From an uncultured Myxococcales bacterium (GTDB lineage: Bacteria; Myxococcota_A; UBA9042): a stretch of 64,000 bases of DNA. Positions 42,498 through 51,020 of this stretch are shown here, in pieces. Both the position numbers and the translations under genes were made by a program. The notes under the pieces were generated by a model. It saw only the letters and a list, made by a program, of their open reading frames with translations. It was not told the origin of the DNA and searched no databases. The stretch is taken from contig CAISBR010000147.1 of assembly GCA_903883645.1 (NCBI GenBank), positions 1 through 64,000 on the forward strand, read 5' to 3'. The stretch's first letter is position 1. Each line of letters starts with the position of its first letter.

Positions 42498-44384
42498 ATG
42501 TCCTATCGCAACCGTTTCCGCGGGCTCCTGGCCGCCGTCGGTACGTTAAGCGCCCTGTGGTCCGCGGGCGCCTGGGCCGCCGTCCCCACCACGGCCACCG
42601 TCGAAGGGCTGCTGCTCTCTTCGGGCGGCGGACCGGCGGCTGACGGCAACTATACCGTTACGTTTTCGATCTATGGCGCTGAAACGGGTGGCTCTGCGGT
42701 CTGGACCGAAGCCGGCGTCACCCTGCCTGCCAAGGGCGGTCAGTTCAGTTACCTGCTGGGCAGCAAGACGCCGCTCAGCGCCTCTGTGGTGAATCTGCAG
42801 ACGGCCTATCTGGGCGTACAGATTGGCTCGGACCCTGAGCTGCCGCGCAAGCCGGTGGGGGTGTCGCTGTTTGCCCTGCGCGCCGCCGTGGCCGAGAGCT
42901 TGGAGTGTTCGGGCTGCGTCAAGGCGTCGATGGTCGATGCCGGCGTGCTGCAAGCCTATGCCAAGACGTCGGATCTGGCGCCGTATGCCAAGTCGACCGA
43001 CCTGTCGGCCTATGCCAAAACCAGTGACCTGAGCACCTACGCCAAAAGCTCGGACCTCGGCGCCTATGCCAAGACGACCGACCTCGGCAGCTACGTCAAG
43101 GCCGCCTCGCTCGCGACCGTGGCCGGCACTGGCAGCTACACCGACTTGGCCAACACGCCGAAGCTCGCCAAGGTTGCCACCAGCGGTGCTTACGCGGACT
43201 TGTCGGGCGTTCCGGCCATCCCCGCGACCAACTCGCTGTGCGGCACGGGTCTTTTCCTCAAGGGCTTCAACGTAGACGGCAGCATCAACTGCGTCGCACT
43301 TAAAGAGACCGACATGCCGACCGACGGCATCAACGAGATTAGCAACGGCCTAATCTGGGACCAGTTCGTCGACTCGACCGCCGGCACGGCCAACGTCAAG
43401 ATCCCCGACGGCCTGGGCGCGGGCACGACCGATTCGCTCGTCTTCCCCGATATCGGCGTCGCGCAGAAGGTTTCGGTCACCATGACCATCGCCAACTCGG
43501 ACCTGAGCGGCGTGCGCGTCGAGCTCTACGGCCCCGGCACCTCGACGCCCTACGTGCTGTACAACGGTGGCAAGACCGGCACCACGCTCACCGCCGCGTT
43601 CAACGACACCACCGCCATCGTCTCGGGCGACCTGACCGGCGACTGGGTGGGCAAGAACATCAAGGGCAACTGGTCGATCACCGTCAAGGACTTGAAGTCG
43701 GGCGGCGGCTCGGGCACCCCCGCGACCGACGGCACCTTCAGCTGGGCCGTGAATATACAGACCTTGTCGAGCAAGAAGGTGCAGATCAAGGGCAACCTGA
43801 TCGTCGACGGCAATACCACCCTGGGCGGCAGCGTGCAGCCCGGCAACGACACAGCGGCGTGCGGCCCCAGCAACCAGAGCGCGCTGCGTTACACCGCCGC
43901 CAAGGGTCTCGAGGCCTGCGTGGGCACGGCGTGGGTAGTGGCTCTGCCCAAGAAGGTGTTGTTCACGGGCGGCTGCAATCACCACGGCACCACATCGGGC
44001 TGGAACGCCTACTGCCTGACCGACACATTCGTGGCTTCGAGCACGGTCGCCGACTACTTTGGCGTGACCGACGTGGCCAACGGCGTCATCACCGTCAAGG
44101 TGCCCGGCTACTACCGTATGTACGGAAACTGGCTGAGCAATGCCTGCCCCAACCAAGACGGCGGCCAGTTGTTGATCAACGGCGCCCGCCTGGGCTCGAC
44201 CTACTCGAACCCCGTGAGCGGTATCTGGACCATGAACATCATGGATGTGACCCTGCCCCTCAAGGCCGGCGACACTGTGCAGACCCAGTTCAACACGGGC
44301 GGCTGCAGCAACTACGCGTTCCACCAGGGCAGCGCCGCGGGCACGTGGAGCAAGTTCAGCATGGAGTACGCGGGCGCCTTGTAA
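42498..44384 (+). CDS. Exported modular protein with tail-fibre-like repeats and P-domain
   Basis: 628 residues with a Sec signal ending in AGAWA. Residues 28-130 form a beta-rich N-domain. Residues 154-207 hold six 9-residue repeats of the type Y-A-K-[TS]-[ST]-D-L-x-x. Two 18-residue repeats follow (VAGTGSYTDLANTP, VATSGAYADLSGVP), matching the stalk repeats of phage tail fibres. Residues 280-422 resemble a proprotein-convertase P-domain (SVTMTIANSDLSGVRVELYGP, KGNWSITVKDL). The C-terminal 140 residues look like a C1q/TNF-like trimeric head (GYYRMYGNWL, LKAGDTVQTQF). No phage genes are near, so this is probably a secreted trimeric fibre or adhesin rather than prophage. A strong AAGGAG site precedes the ATG. 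Confidence 0.78.
   Translation: MSYRNRFRGLLAAVGTLSALWSAGAWAAVPTTATVEGLLLSSGGGPAADGNYTVTFSIYGAETGGSAVWTEAGVTLPAKGGQFSYLLGSKTPLSASVVNLQTAYLGVQIGSDPELPRKPVGVSLFALRAAVAESLECSGCVKASMVDAGVLQAYAKTSDLAPYAKSTDLSAYAKTSDLSTYAKSSDLGAYAKTTDLGSYVKAASLATVAGTGSYTDLANTPKLAKVATSGAYADLSGVPAIPATNSLCGTGLFLKGFNVDGSINCVALKETDMPTDGINEISNGLIWDQFVDSTAGTANVKIPDGLGAGTTDSLVFPDIGVAQKVSVTMTIANSDLSGVRVELYGPGTSTPYVLYNGGKTGTTLTAAFNDTTAIVSGDLTGDWVGKNIKGNWSITVKDLKSGGGSGTPATDGTFSWAVNIQTLSSKKVQIKGNLIVDGNTTLGGSVQPGNDTAACGPSNQSALRYTAAKGLEACVGTAWVVALPKKVLFTGGCNHHGTTSGWNAYCLTDTFVASSTVADYFGVTDVANGVITVKVPGYYRMYGNWLSNACPNQDGGQLLINGARLGSTYSNPVSGIWTMNIMDVTLPLKAGDTVQTQFNTGGCSNYAFHQGSAAGTWSKFSMEYAGAL
42957..43118 (+). repeat. Six 27-bp coding repeats (YAKxxDL type)
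   Basis: In-frame 27-bp units encode a 9-residue repeat, six times in a row, the last degenerate (YVKAASL). Nucleotides vary while the Y-A-K and D-L codons are kept, so selection on the protein rather than recent slippage is likely. Confidence 0.7.
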
Positions 44385-44405
44385 GTTCTTGACTTGACTT
44401 GGCTT

Positions 44406-44460
44406 GCGCCCGCCTCGCCCCCAGTTCTGCTGGTGCGGCGACGGCGGGCGCGGCGTTTTT
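44406..44460 (+). terminator. Rho-independent terminator after the tail-fibre-like gene
   Basis: GCGCCCGCC at 44406-44414 pairs perfectly with GGCGGGCGC at 44443-44451, followed by GGCG and TTTTT at 44456-44460. The loop is 28 nt, with room for an internal hairpin. Confidence 0.55.
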
Positions 44461-44482
44461 GGCGCGGTACTCGTGGGGTGCG

Positions 44483-46120
44483 CTAGTCTTGATCGAGCAT
44501 GCCGGTGCGCACGGCTTCGATCATCACGTCGGCCATCATGCCGTCGCGGCACGGCGTGGGCGGCACAAATTCGCTGCCATCCAAGCACTTGCGCGTGCCC
44601 TGGGTCAGGGGCAAAAAGCCGCTGCCGCCCTTGGCCAAGTAGTCGACGGTGGCAATGGTGTACTGCGCCCTGGGGTCGATGGTGGCGCCGCCGATGCTGC
44701 CTCCGCGCAACCGCTCGCCACGACGGGTGATTTCGACCGGGCGGCCGTCGACGAAGCGGTACTGCTGTGGCGCGGACTTGTAGTCGCAGGCGCCGGTAAG
44801 GCCCCAGAGCACCAAGCTTTCGCCGCCGCCGGTGCTGCCGGGTACGCACGAATGCTCTAAGGTATCGAGCAGTTGTTGCCCTGTCAGCGTGATCAGCACC
44901 AGCCGATTGTCAAAGGGATGGATCGCCTTGACCTCGAGGTTGGTGACCGGCCCAATCGGATACAGCGTGTCGCTGCGAAAACCGCCGACGTTGAGCATCG
45001 CGCCGACTACGCTGGGGATTTTGGCCTTGGCCCACTGACCAAAGGCGCGGGTGGCACGCCGGCTGTAGTCGCCGCGGGCGTCGCGCAAGTCCCACGCCAC
45101 CTTGCGCTGGCCGATCGGTGCCTCTTGCACCACTAGCTTGCGCAGCTCGTCTACTTGGGCCAGAACCTTGGCGTCTTTGTTGGTCAATTGCTCGATCGGC
45201 CGCAGCTGCCAGTGGCTGTGGGCCGGATCGAAGTGCCCGCTCGCGTCTACGGCCAAGTCGAGGGCGCCCAGGTGCGAAAACCGCGAACCGCTTTGGGTAA
45301 TCCAGGTTTGGCCGCGCTGCACCACCTTGGGCGTCTCGCTGTGCGAGTGACCGCCCACGATCGCGTCGAGGCCGGTGACGTCGGCGGCCAGCTGCACATC
45401 GTTCTCGAGCCCCAAGTGCGACAGCACCACCACGAGCTGCGCCCCCTGTGCCCGCAGCTTTTGTGCTTCGATCTGCGTCACTTGCGCGGTAGTGGCCTTG
45501 AGGAAACGCACATCGCCCATCTGGCTAATCGTGCGGGTGCTGGGCGTGGTCAGGCCGATCAGGCCCACTCGCAGGTTGCCGCAATTGGCCAGGGCCGATG
45601 GGGCAAAAAGCCCTTGCGGATGGCCAGGATCGCTGGGGTCGAGCGCCGTGCCCTTGGCGTCTAAGTTGGCCGACAGCAGGCGCATCCGATCGAGGCCCTG
45701 CATCGCCACGCGCAAGGCCTTGGGACCACCGTCGAATTCGTGGTTGCCAATCGCCGCAAAATCGTAGCCCGCCGCTTGGTACACCTGCCAGGCCGACTGC
45801 ATCGCCAGCGGGCGGTTGCCATCTTGCCGTTCCATATAGCGGCCTTGCAGCATGTCGCCGCCTTCGACCAGCAGCACCCCGCCTGGGCGCTCGGCCAAAA
45901 GCCGCTGCTTTTCTGAGGCGATGCGGGCGATACGACCTTCGAAGCCGGCACCCTCTTTGGCTCCGTCGAAGTTGGCCTCGCTGTCGTTGCTAGCCAGCAG
46001 CAGACAACGCACCGGCTCGCTTGTCATTTTTGCCGCAGGCGTGGCGGGCGCCGTTTGTTGAACGCCACCACACGCGCTCGACCCCAGCAGCAGGGCCAGC
46101 ACCAGCATTGATTTCTTCAT
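44483..46120 (-). CDS. 5'-nucleotidase/UshA-family metallophosphoesterase lipoprotein
   Basis: 545 residues. The lipoprotein signal ends in LLGSSAC (Cys17). The N-terminal metallophosphoesterase domain has VEGGDMLQG, the metal motif GNHEFDGG, and GGHSHSET; the usual DxHG start is replaced by ASNDSEANF. The C-terminal domain has the 5'-nucleotidase pattern (VGAMLNVGGFRSD, IHPFDNRLVLITLTG, YTIATVDYLAKGGSGF). Such enzymes release phosphate from nucleotides or related esters outside the cytoplasm. It lies 15 bp after the aldolase on the same strand, last in the nnrS-BMC block. Whether it shares a pathway with the microcompartment is unknown. Confidence 0.87.
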   Translation of the reverse strand: MKKSMLVLALLLGSSACGGVQQTAPATPAAKMTSEPVRCLLLASNDSEANFDGAKEGAGFEGRIARIASEKQRLLAERPGGVLLVEGGDMLQGRYMERQDGNRPLAMQSAWQVYQAAGYDFAAIGNHEFDGGPKALRVAMQGLDRMRLLSANLDAKGTALDPSDPGHPQGLFAPSALANCGNLRVGLIGLTTPSTRTISQMGDVRFLKATTAQVTQIEAQKLRAQGAQLVVVLSHLGLENDVQLAADVTGLDAIVGGHSHSETPKVVQRGQTWITQSGSRFSHLGALDLAVDASGHFDPAHSHWQLRPIEQLTNKDAKVLAQVDELRKLVVQEAPIGQRKVAWDLRDARGDYSRRATRAFGQWAKAKIPSVVGAMLNVGGFRSDTLYPIGPVTNLEVKAIHPFDNRLVLITLTGQQLLDTLEHSCVPGSTGGGESLVLWGLTGACDYKSAPQQYRFVDGRPVEITRRGERLRGGSIGGATIDPRAQYTIATVDYLAKGGSGFLPLTQGTRKCLDGSEFVPPTPCRDGMMADVMIEAVRTGMLDQD

Positions 46121-46135
46121 GATGTTTCCTGTAGT

Positions 46136-46846
46136 TCAGGACCGCTTGGCGCGGCCGATGGGCCCCAGACCCGCCTTGGCGCGCGCGGCGAGCAGTCGCT
46201 CTAAGTCCGCGTCGGGCACCGTGTTCACCCGACCCAGCTGCAGCGCCAAAAGCTGAATACCCGCAAGATGTTCCACCAGCTCAGCGCGCAAGAAGGCCTG
46301 CTCGACATCGTCGCCCCAAGCCAGCACACCGTGGTTGCCCAGCGTGACCACATCGAAGTCGACCGCAGCGGCCTTGACCTGCGCCACCTGATCGGCGCCG
46401 TTGGGGAAAGCGTAGGGCAGCAGCGGCACTTGCGCCCCAAGCGACACCACAGCTTCGGCCAGCATCCGCGGCTCGATCGCGATCCCGGCCACCGCCAGCG
46501 CCGTCGCCTTGGGGGCATGGCTGTGCACTACGGCGCGCACGTCGCCGCGGGCGGCATACACCGCGCGATGCAGGGCGAGCTCCGAAAAGGGCTTGCGCCC
46601 CCCTTGCACCACCTGGTTTTGGCCGTCGACCACAATGAGATCGGCTTCGTGCAGCACGCGCTTGCTCAGCGCCGTGGGCGTGCACAGCAGCCGATCGGCA
46701 CTCAGGCGCACGGTCACATTGCCGTCGTGGTTGGCAACCCAGCCGCGCTCGTGCAATTCGTGGGCAATCGCGATGATCTGCCGCTTCAGCTCGGCTTGGC
46801 TAGACTCGAGGCCGTGCACGGTGTGCTGCGGAGCGGAGGCGACCAT
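46136..46846 (-). CDS. Class II aldolase (FucA/AraD-type)
   Basis: 236 residues. The family binds zinc with three histidines and uses a conserved Glu. Here Glu89 is in FSELALHRA, His108 and His110 are in VVHSHAPKA, and His172 is in LGNHGVLAW. Typical reactions cleave fuculose-1-phosphate or rhamnulose-1-phosphate to DHAP and lactaldehyde, or epimerise ribulose-5-phosphate. The CDS is 21 bp downstream of a BMC pentamer gene, with AAGGAG before its ATG. In known sugar-degrading BMCs (Planctomycetes/Verrucomicrobia type) such an aldolase supplies lactaldehyde to the compartment. I infer a similar link here; substrate not determined. Confidence 0.88.
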   Translation of the reverse strand: MVASAPQHTVHGLESSQAELKRQIIAIAHELHERGWVANHDGNVTVRLSADRLLCTPTALSKRVLHEADLIVVDGQNQVVQGGRKPFSELALHRAVYAARGDVRAVVHSHAPKATALAVAGIAIEPRMLAEAVVSLGAQVPLLPYAFPNGADQVAQVKAAAVDFDVVTLGNHGVLAWGDDVEQAFLRAELVEHLAGIQLLALQLGRVNTVPDADLERLLAARAKAGLGPIGRAKRS

Positions 46847-46867
46847 CAGGGCTCCTTGCGGGATTCT

Positions 46868-47140
46868 TTACGCGGCCGGCGTGACGGCATCGACCACGCC
46901 CACAATCAGGCAGCGGATCGGATTCTTAGGATCGGCGAGGATTTGGCGGATGCCATTGCCCTCGCGCAGCACGATCACCTGGTCGCCGGGGCCCGACTGC
47001 GCGTGATCGACCGCCAGAAACGACTCGCCGGCATCCTGGCCGTACTCGTCGAGCGGCTGCACCGCAAACACGGCATAGCGATTGAGACCCGGGTGCTTGA
47101 CCGTCGAGACCACGTTGCCGATGACGCGTGCGAGAATCAT
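46868..47140 (-). CDS. BMC-P pentameric vertex protein (EutN/CcmL family), copy 2
   Basis: 90 residues. BMC-P proteins cap the twelve vertices of icosahedral bacterial microcompartments. The family start [17 protein letters not shown] and the segments [19 protein letters not shown] and GNGIRQIL are clear. The ATG at 47140 has a GGGAG site. It lies 21 bp after the other BMC-P gene, to which it is about a third identical by eye, and 21 bp before the aldolase. No hexamer (BMC-H) or trimer (BMC-T) gene is in the window. Confidence 0.93.
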   Translation of the reverse strand: MILARVIGNVVSTVKHPGLNRYAVFAVQPLDEYGQDAGESFLAVDHAQSGPGDQVIVLREGNGIRQILADPKNPIRCLIVGVVDAVTPAA

Positions 47141-47161
47141 GTGGGCTCCCAGAGACTTGCG

Positions 47162-47434
47162 CTAGGCTGCTTCGACGTGCACGTGATCGACGATGGCGAT
47201 AATGGCCGCATCGACCGGCACGAAGGGATCGGGCAAAGCCAGCGCCGCTTCGCGCGATTGCGTGACATGGACCAGGTCGCCGGGGCCGGCTTGGGTCACA
47301 TCGGCGGCGCAGATGGGCTTGCCGCGCGGCTGATCATCCTCGCCCACGGGTTGCACCATAAGCAGGCGAATACCGACAAGGCCTTCGGCTTTCTTGGTGG
47401 CGACTACGGTTCCGATGACGCGAGCGAGCAACAT
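47162..47434 (-). CDS. BMC-P pentameric vertex protein (EutN/CcmL family), copy 1
   Basis: 90 residues from the ATG at 47434; an earlier in-frame codon at 47470 adds an untypical 12 residues. MLLARVIGTVVATKKAEGL, LLMVQPVGEDD, CAADVTQAGPGDLVHVTQ and AIIAIVDHVHV fit the EutN/CcmL fold. The loop that reads GNGIRQ in its neighbour reads SREAALAL here, so the two pentamers differ in their pore-facing and contact regions and may cap different vertices or compartments. The nnrS stop lies 37 bp upstream. Confidence 0.92.
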   Translation of the reverse strand: MLLARVIGTVVATKKAEGLVGIRLLMVQPVGEDDQPRGKPICAADVTQAGPGDLVHVTQSREAALALPDPFVPVDAAIIAIVDHVHVEAA

Positions 47435-47471
47435 GAGCACGACTTTGGCACAAGCGGGCGGCGACGGCAAG

Positions 47472-48683
47472 CTACCCTTCTTGGCCGTCGAGTCGCGGCT
47501 TGGTCAGAATGGGCCAGTACACTGCGGCAAACACAGCGTAACCTGTGGCCCACAGGATGCCTGCCGTCAGCACCAGCTCGGGCAGAACCCCGAACACCCG
47601 CAACAAAGCACCTGCAATCACAAGAACATACGCCATTACGGTCAACCGCGACGGCACCAGCGGCCGCCCCGAGTGGCCCAGCGCCGCCCGCGATGCCACC
47701 GCCAGGATCATCACGCCGATCGCGCCGGCGGTCAGGGCGTGCAGCGCGGCAAAGGCGCCGATGGGACCACCAAGATCGCTGATCCCCTTGAGTAAAAGTC
47801 CTAGTGGGATAAAGGCGTAGCCCACGTGCAGCACCCACACCAGCGGCAGCGCGCGGGTCTGCCACGAGCGCCAGCGCAGCATGCGCAGCCCCGTCACCAG
47901 TGCGGCAAGCAAGGCAACTACGCCACTTAGAAGCGAAAATGGTAGCAGCAGCTCGCTCGCCACCACCAGCGCCAGCAGCGGCACCGCCAGCCGGTCGAGC
48001 CACAGCGGCGTGCTGCAGGCATGGCTCGTATGCCCGGCCTGCCGCAGCGCATTTTGGGTAAAACTGGGTACAACGCGCCCGCCAATCAGGGCGATCAACG
48101 TCACGATGCCGTATACCGCGGCGTGCAGCGCGCGGGCCTGCCACGGACCGGGCGGTGCGAACTGGTAGGTCAGGTCAAGGCCCCACAGCGCCAACAGGAT
48201 TGCTACAACCTGATAATTGCGAGCATTCTTGGCGCGCAGGATGTCGAGCCCCACCCAGCCGGCCAGTAGCGGCAAGAACAAAAGATCGAGTGGCCACGCG
48301 GGGATACCAGCCGGCGTCAGCGCCATGCCCACTCGCCCCAGCAGCCAGGCACCGGCCAGCACCCCGGCGCGCGTACCGCGAAACAGCGGACCCTGGGTCC
48401 ACTTGGGCACCGCGGCCTGCAAGAAACCGGCGATCGCCGCTACCGCAAAGCCAAAAATCAGCTCGTGGCCGTGCCACCAAGACGAAAGCGGCAGATGTCC
48501 GCGCCACGCCAGCAGCCACGCCGCCAGCGCCACGGGGGCGTACATACCCGCTGCCAGGAACATCAGGCGATGCCCCGAGGCCAGCAGCACGGGGCCCTGC
48601 CAGCGCCGCGAAGTAAGACCCAATGGAATCGGCACGCGGCACTCCAGCGGCGTCTGTGCGCCGAACAACCGCAAATTTGGCAT
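47472..48683 (-). CDS. nnrS: NnrS family membrane haem protein
   Basis: 403 residues from the ATG at 48683; a GTG at 48635 with GGAG 6 bases ahead is also plausible. About 12 membrane helices. The family signature WWHGHELIFGFAVAAIAGFLQAAVPKW, cited here by its ends WWHGHE and VPKW, is at residues 68-94, with the His of HGHE a likely haem or copper ligand; FIPLGLLLKGIS and LHALTAGAIGVMILAVASR also fit. NnrS proteins help cells resist nitric oxide and iron-related stress. Finding one at the head of a BMC-P/aldolase block is unusual. A TACACT box at 48702-48707 on this strand may be a -10 element, although its -35 is weak. Confidence 0.88.
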   Translation of the reverse strand: MPNLRLFGAQTPLECRVPIPLGLTSRRWQGPVLLASGHRLMFLAAGMYAPVALAAWLLAWRGHLPLSSWWHGHELIFGFAVAAIAGFLQAAVPKWTQGPLFRGTRAGVLAGAWLLGRVGMALTPAGIPAWPLDLLFLPLLAGWVGLDILRAKNARNYQVVAILLALWGLDLTYQFAPPGPWQARALHAAVYGIVTLIALIGGRVVPSFTQNALRQAGHTSHACSTPLWLDRLAVPLLALVVASELLLPFSLLSGVVALLAALVTGLRMLRWRSWQTRALPLVWVLHVGYAFIPLGLLLKGISDLGGPIGAFAALHALTAGAIGVMILAVASRAALGHSGRPLVPSRLTVMAYVLVIAGALLRVFGVLPELVLTAGILWATGYAVFAAVYWPILTKPRLDGQEG

Positions 48684-48715
48684 AATTGGATAAATAAATC
48701 TAGTGTAGCGGCGAG

Positions 48716-49471
48716 CTACTTGACCTTGCCGCAACATGCGGCTGGTGCGCACGAGCCAACTATGAATTCAATGCCGTATTCGACCGTTTTGCGTCGCCAG
48801 CAGATGGCATTGGCGCCGCACTCCGAGTCGTCGGTACAGAGCATCGAGCACCAGTTCGGATTGTCGGGTCGCAGTACCACCGGGCAGGTCTTGGCGCCCA
48901 GGTTGCCGCTGCAGTCGCCCATGGTCGAGCACGGCTTGCCTACGCCGAATTCGTTGATGCTGCCGGCGCCACAGGGCTGGGTACAGGTGACATCGTTAGG
49001 AATTTCGATGGTGTACTTGGCGGCGCACTGCACGGGCATGCACACGGAGGCTTGCTTGGGGCCGCGCGGCACGCACACGCCGCCGTCCCCACATTCGCCC
49101 GGCATTCCAAAGCAATATTGCACACAAAACCGCGGTGCCCCGCTGCCCAAGCTGTCGATGCAGGTCACTGCGGGTTGGCCGTAGCAGTCTTCGGGCTTGC
49201 TGCACGGCTTGCCCAGGCCGCTGTCGTTGACGGGGGTGCTGCCGCAGGCGGGACCGACGGCGATGTCGCTGGTATCGATTGTTGAATCAGTGGCTTGTGT
49301 GGTGTCGATGGGCTGGCTGACGTCGCTGACCGCGCTGTCGCCGAGTGTGTCCGGGCTGGTGTCTTGGCCGGTGCTGTCTTTGGCTGCGGCGGTGGTGGCG
49401 GTCGAGTTGGAGCCGCACGCCAGCAGGCCCAGCGAAAGTGCGAACGCGACACAGCAAACTAGGCGCTTCAT
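48716..49471 (-). CDS. Cys-rich lipoprotein, GVGKPC family
   Basis: 251 residues. The signal ends in LGLLAC (Cys19) and a Ser/Thr/Asp-rich linker of about 60 residues follows. Two Cys modules then mirror those of the protein at 950-1660: GLGKPC...CVQYC...ECGDGGVCVPRG and GVGKPC...CSMLC...CGANAICWRRK, ending CAPAACC. The shared CVPRG and CWRRK blocks show the two are paralogues 48 kb apart. It lies 32 bp upstream of nnrS on the same strand and may be transcribed with it. Function unknown. Confidence 0.85.
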   Translation of the reverse strand: MKRLVCCVAFALSLGLLACGSNSTATTAAAKDSTGQDTSPDTLGDSAVSDVSQPIDTTQATDSTIDTSDIAVGPACGSTPVNDSGLGKPCSKPEDCYGQPAVTCIDSLGSGAPRFCVQYCFGMPGECGDGGVCVPRGPKQASVCMPVQCAAKYTIEIPNDVTCTQPCGAGSINEFGVGKPCSTMGDCSGNLGAKTCPVVLRPDNPNWCSMLCTDDSECGANAICWRRKTVEYGIEFIVGSCAPAACCGKVK

Positions 49472-49566
49472 GCAGGCTCCGGCAGTCGATCGCGACCGCA
49501 CGCTGCAGTCTAGCGGCAGCACGGGGCAAAAGCATCAGCAGTCGCACCGGTCTGGGCCACATAGCC

Positions 49567-49595
49567 TTGTTGCAAGGGGCGAAAGCGACTAGCCT
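49567..49595 (+). promoter_or_regulatory. Promoter for the two radical SAM genes
   Basis: TTGTTG at 49567-49572, a 17-bp spacer, and TAGCCT at 49590-49595. The start near 49602 leaves about 27 nt before the ATG at 49629. Confidence 0.4.
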
Positions 49596-49628
49596 TCTTG
49601 CGTCGGCCGGCCGCCGACCCGGTGTGCG

Positions 49629-50996
49629 ATGCGCGTGGCCCTGGTTAATCCGCCGTGGATGTATAAGCGACTGTATACGCACGGCATTTATCCGCCTTAT
49701 GGCATCTTGATGCTGGCGACGCAGCTTAGAGAGCATGGGCACGACGCGCAGATCCTCGACGCCAACGCCCTGGAGTGGACCGAAGAAGAGACGCGCGCGC
49801 AGATCGCGGCCTTTGACCCTGATGTGCTCGGTATTACAGTGTTCACCGACGGTTTTGGCTTTGCCGAGCGCACCGGGCCGTGGTGGAAGCGCCACTCGGG
49901 TGGCAAGCCGCTGCTGATCGGTGGGCCGCTGGTGTCGGGTGCGCCCGAGACGCTGCTCAAGGCGAGCCGGGCCGATGTGGCGACCATTGGCGAGTCGTTT
50001 GTGTCGGGGCCGCAGCTGATTGCCGCGCTCGAAAAAGGTACGCCGCTGAGCGAAGTTGCGGGTCTTATCCTGCAGCACGCCGATGGCACGTTGCAGCCTA
50101 CGGGGCCGACGCCGGCGTGGGGCAACTTGGATACCCTGCCGCTGCCCGATTGGGAGCTGCTGCCGGTGGAGCTGTACCTGCAGGGTGGCAAGCAACCATT
50201 CTTTAAGAAGCGCCGGATTAATCGATATTTATCGACGATTACGACCCTTGGCTGTGCCTGGCGCTGCAGCTTTTGCCAGGTGCCCGACCTGTACCCTGGC
50301 GTGCGCGCCCGCGACCCCGAGCTCGTGGCCGACGAGATCGCCCTGTACCGCGATAAGTATGCGATTGAGGGTATGTATTTCCGCGACGACATCTTGTTCC
50401 GTCCGGGCAAGATCGCCGATGCGCTGGCCCGCAAAGTGCCCGGACTGCCGTGGTCGTGCCTGCTCCGCGCCGACATGATGAGCGACGGCGTGCTGGGCAA
50501 GATGGCGGCGGGCGGCTGCGTCGAGATCCGCGTGGGCTTCGAAAGCGGCGACGACATGGTGCTTTCGCTGGCCAACAAGAAGACCGAAGTGGCGCAAAAC
50601 CGCCGCTGCATCGAGCTGGCGCGCAAGCACGGCATCGCGATCTCGGGCTTTTTGATCGTGGGCCTGCCCGGCGAGACCGAAGACAGTCTAGCGGCGACCG
50701 AGCGTTTTGTGCGCGACATGCAAGTGCGCGTATCTGTGCATTTTCCGCTGCCCCTGCCCGGTACCGACCTGTATCGGCAGACGCTGGCGCGCGGCGAGAT
50801 CGGCGACGAAGCGGCCCTATTGCGCAAGTTTTCGGAGCCGCAGCTGCCCGGCGCGGTGCTGCAGCCGCCGCCGATCAACCAGTGCGAGCTGCCCGAAGAC
50901 GTGCTGGTGCACTGGGCGATGCGACTTGCCGCCGCTGGGCAGGCCGCCGATGATGCGCAGACCGCGCCGAGCGGGCACGCCGACTCGCCGTTTTAG
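49629..50996 (+). CDS. B12-binding domain radical SAM protein (BchE-like)
   Basis: 455 residues. Residues 1-140 form a cobalamin-binding domain (RVALVNPPW, YPPYGILMLATQLREHGHD, VLGITVFTDGF, LLIGGPLVSGAPE). The radical SAM motif CAWRCSFC places Cys209, Cys213 and Cys216 for the [4Fe-4S] cluster. GCVEIRVGFESGDDMVL and GFLIVGLPGETEDS are typical of the MiaB/BchE superfamily. The protein lacks the cobalamin His motif DxHxxG in the clear form. It is followed 24 bp later by the radical SAM-FAD fusion, so the two proteins probably act in one pathway. Substrate unknown. Confidence 0.9.
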   Translation: MRVALVNPPWMYKRLYTHGIYPPYGILMLATQLREHGHDAQILDANALEWTEEETRAQIAAFDPDVLGITVFTDGFGFAERTGPWWKRHSGGKPLLIGGPLVSGAPETLLKASRADVATIGESFVSGPQLIAALEKGTPLSEVAGLILQHADGTLQPTGPTPAWGNLDTLPLPDWELLPVELYLQGGKQPFFKKRRINRYLSTITTLGCAWRCSFCQVPDLYPGVRARDPELVADEIALYRDKYAIEGMYFRDDILFRPGKIADALARKVPGLPWSCLLRADMMSDGVLGKMAAGGCVEIRVGFESGDDMVLSLANKKTEVAQNRRCIELARKHGIAISGFLIVGLPGETEDSLAATERFVRDMQVRVSVHFPLPLPGTDLYRQTLARGEIGDEAALLRKFSEPQLPGAVLQPPPINQCELPEDVLVHWAMRLAAAGQAADDAQTAPSGHADSPF

Positions 50997-51020
50997 TTCA
51001 CTTTCTTGCGCTGAGGTCCT

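Noticed and set aside
42498..44384. Tail-fibre-like gene as part of a prophage
   Set aside because: No capsid, tail, integrase or lysis genes are present in the surrounding 20 kb, and the protein has a Sec signal.
43350..44849. 499-codon minus-strand frame
   Set aside because: Antisense to the tail-fibre-like protein and crosses the terminator and the 3' end of the 5'-nucleotidase gene; His/Arg/Ala-rich with no motif.
46268..47782. 504-codon plus-strand frame across the BMC genes
   Set aside because: Runs antisense to the aldolase, both BMC-P genes and the end of nnrS, which all show clear family motifs.
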